64,000 bases of DNA from Paracentrotus lividus. Taxonomy: Eukaryota > Echinodermata > Echinoidea > Camarodonta > Echinidae. The position numbers were made by a program, and so were the translations under genes. Of the stretch, positions 62,760 through 64,000 are shown piece by piece (position 1 is the first letter of the stretch; every line of letters begins with the position of its first letter). The notes beneath the pieces were generated by a model. That model had not been told where the DNA came from. It made no database searches and worked only from the letters and a program-made list of their open reading frames with translations. Location of the stretch: positions 24,133,974 to 24,197,973 of the forward strand of contig CALNVZ010003434.1 in NCBI GenBank assembly GCA_940671915.1, in the 5' to 3' direction.

Positions 62760-63977
62760 ATATGAGTGTTGTGTGTGTTGTGTGTGTGTCTGGGTGTGTT
62801 TTTCGAGGGTTGTGCAATGGGTTTGAGGGGTGGTGTGATGCTTGGTGTTGTGTTATTCACCATGACCCATGTTTATACATGGGATGATAATTTTCAAAAG
62901 TCATGGAGCGGTCCAATTTTAACACATTTATCATTAACTTTTATTTCAATTCTTTTGTTTGTGTAGTCAGTTAGAAAGATATATGGGTTGCATATGCCAA
63001 ATTGGATATTAAAATATGTGCTTTAGCAACCGTTACCAGCCGTAAACTATGCGTGCAGTGGACGTGATACGCACAATGCGAATACTATTGATGTCGAACT
63101 TTAATTGGGAAAATCTTTTCTGAAATAACGAAGATCTTAAATAGCTGGTTGCTAGGGAGAATAAGTTACCTAGCAACCGTTGCCTAAGATATATGTGTGT
63201 TACATCATTGCCGTCAATGGTGTGCCATCAGAGTTGACCTGAACGAATCATTGCACATTGTTTTATTATCTTCTTACAAATTCTAAATCCAAAATAAGTA
63301 TCTTTGTGAAGCTATTACACATGCCATAGGCACCGTCCGTACCTAGTTAGGCAGACATATACAGAAATGGCTACTTTTTTGGTAAAAATGTCATGTAAAA
63401 CGTTCTTCGTTAAAAGATGAACGCTGCCAACTCTGTGGTCATCGTGACAATTTATGAGTATGTGTTATATTCAAATAAAAGAGGGAGGAAAATATGGAAT
63501 AAATTCTCTTGAGGCTCTGTTACATTAACTTTGGCTAATGCTCATCAAATTAGTTAGACAGTAATTGAAACTTTGTTAATCATATTTTTACCGCGAAAAA
63601 AAGCGTTCTCCCAGAGGTCAAATTCTGTGACCCTTTTGACCGCTCGACCATTTACGTAACATATTCGCTAAAATGTTTATATCCCCTTGTAGCCCCTATT
63701 CAAAAGATCCAACAATTTGAGGGTCACTTGGCTCCATAAAATGAATATCTGGAAAGTTATTCTATGTTTTAACTTTTACATACCTTAAATATAAAAAACT
63801 CAATTCAGTGAGGAAAGTGGGCGTGGTCAAAAAACTCCATGGGGGGTCCCTCGGGAATGAGTTTTTTTTTTGTTAAACTCATTTTTCTGATTCACCAGAC
63901 CCATAGCTACATGAGGATACCCATGGACATGAGTTGCAGGGGGGGGTGCAGGGTTTCGACCCTAGACCATGGCCTAA
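62760..63977. repeat. Right terminal inverted repeat of the 7.3-kb element
   Basis: Reverse-complement partner of the left arm with many substitutions and small gaps. The GT-rich inner end (62,765-62,850) mirrors the CA-rich inner end of the left arm. Confidence 0.8.
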
Positions 63978-64000
63978 ATAGGGTTGGTCGTGAGATGATC

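Larger units (their letters stand above)
56637..63977. mobile_element. Old 7.3-kb palindromic element with ~1.2-kb terminal inverted repeats, family unresolved
   Basis: The outer ends are TTAGGCCATGGTC and its inverse. The inverted repeat runs inward about 1.2 kb on each side (56,637-57,900 and 62,760-63,977), including CTCATTCCCGAGGGACCCCC and TAGCAACCGTTACCAGC. Patchy inverted similarity continues to near the centre, about 60.4 kb. Two related coding remnants point outward from there: minus strand about 60.1-59.1 kb and plus strand about 60.7-62.0 kb. Both are broken many times, and the arms have diverged visibly, so it is an old fossil. I could not assign the protein. It may be a large-TIR DNA transposon or a remnant of a bigger Polinton-like element. 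It lies upstream of the GPCR exon, probably in its intron. Confidence 0.7.

Overview
This is nuclear DNA of an animal. It is AT-rich, with small GT-AG exons separated by kilobase introns, many short inverted-repeat (MITE-like) elements and simple repeats. The three recognisable host genes have clear animal orthologues. The repeat style (CpG-rich 'GCGAGCGCGAAGC' boxes, long fold-back MITEs, frequent acatgtacatgta strings) and a melatonin-receptor-like GPCR suggest a marine invertebrate deuterostome, most likely an echinoderm such as a sea urchin; that assignment is inference. LAYOUT. (1) 1.0-4.7 kb, minus strand: the 5' coding exons of an SRRM2/Cwc21-type spliceosomal gene, cut off by the left edge. 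A noncoding first exon may lie near 9.1 kb. (2) 5-13 kb: intergenic, holding a decayed RTE-type LINE and several fold-back MITEs. (3) 15.0-49.06 kb, minus strand: a complete 13-exon LRRC74A orthologue. It has ribonuclease-inhibitor-type leucine-rich repeats and two canonical C-terminal EF-hands, and the exon phases close to a 534-residue protein. A duplicated 39-bp exon at 16.95 kb would give a second C-terminus. (4) 37.6-48.66 kb, inside LRRC74A intron 1: not genome sequence but an assembly artefact. It is a noisy palindrome made of a reverse-complement copy and then a direct copy of about 30.0-37.6 kb. An imperfect SMRTbell adapter sits at the fold (43,144-43,178) and a 25-N gap at the end. 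Nothing in this stretch should be annotated as a gene. (5) 49-55 kb: intergenic, with a possible plus-strand first exon at 50.3 kb, arrays of an 18-bp mirror-symmetric CpG-rich box, and MITEs. (6) 55.5-56.3 kb, minus strand: the last exon of a class A GPCR of the melatonin-receptor type. (7) 56.6-64.0 kb: an old 7.3-kb element that is one imperfect giant palindrome, with terminal inverted repeats of about 1.2 kb and two head-to-head decayed coding remnants. It probably sits in the GPCR's upstream intron. The three host genes have unrelated roles (pre-mRNA splicing; a calcium-binding LRR protein; signalling at the cell surface) and do not form a pathway. The most notable results are the sequencing-adapter palindrome, the alternative last exon of LRRC74A, tandem duplications of splice acceptor plus 5' exon half in two neighbouring genes, and the palindromic 7.3-kb element. 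No new prokaryote-type system, CRISPR array, rRNA or tRNA is visible.
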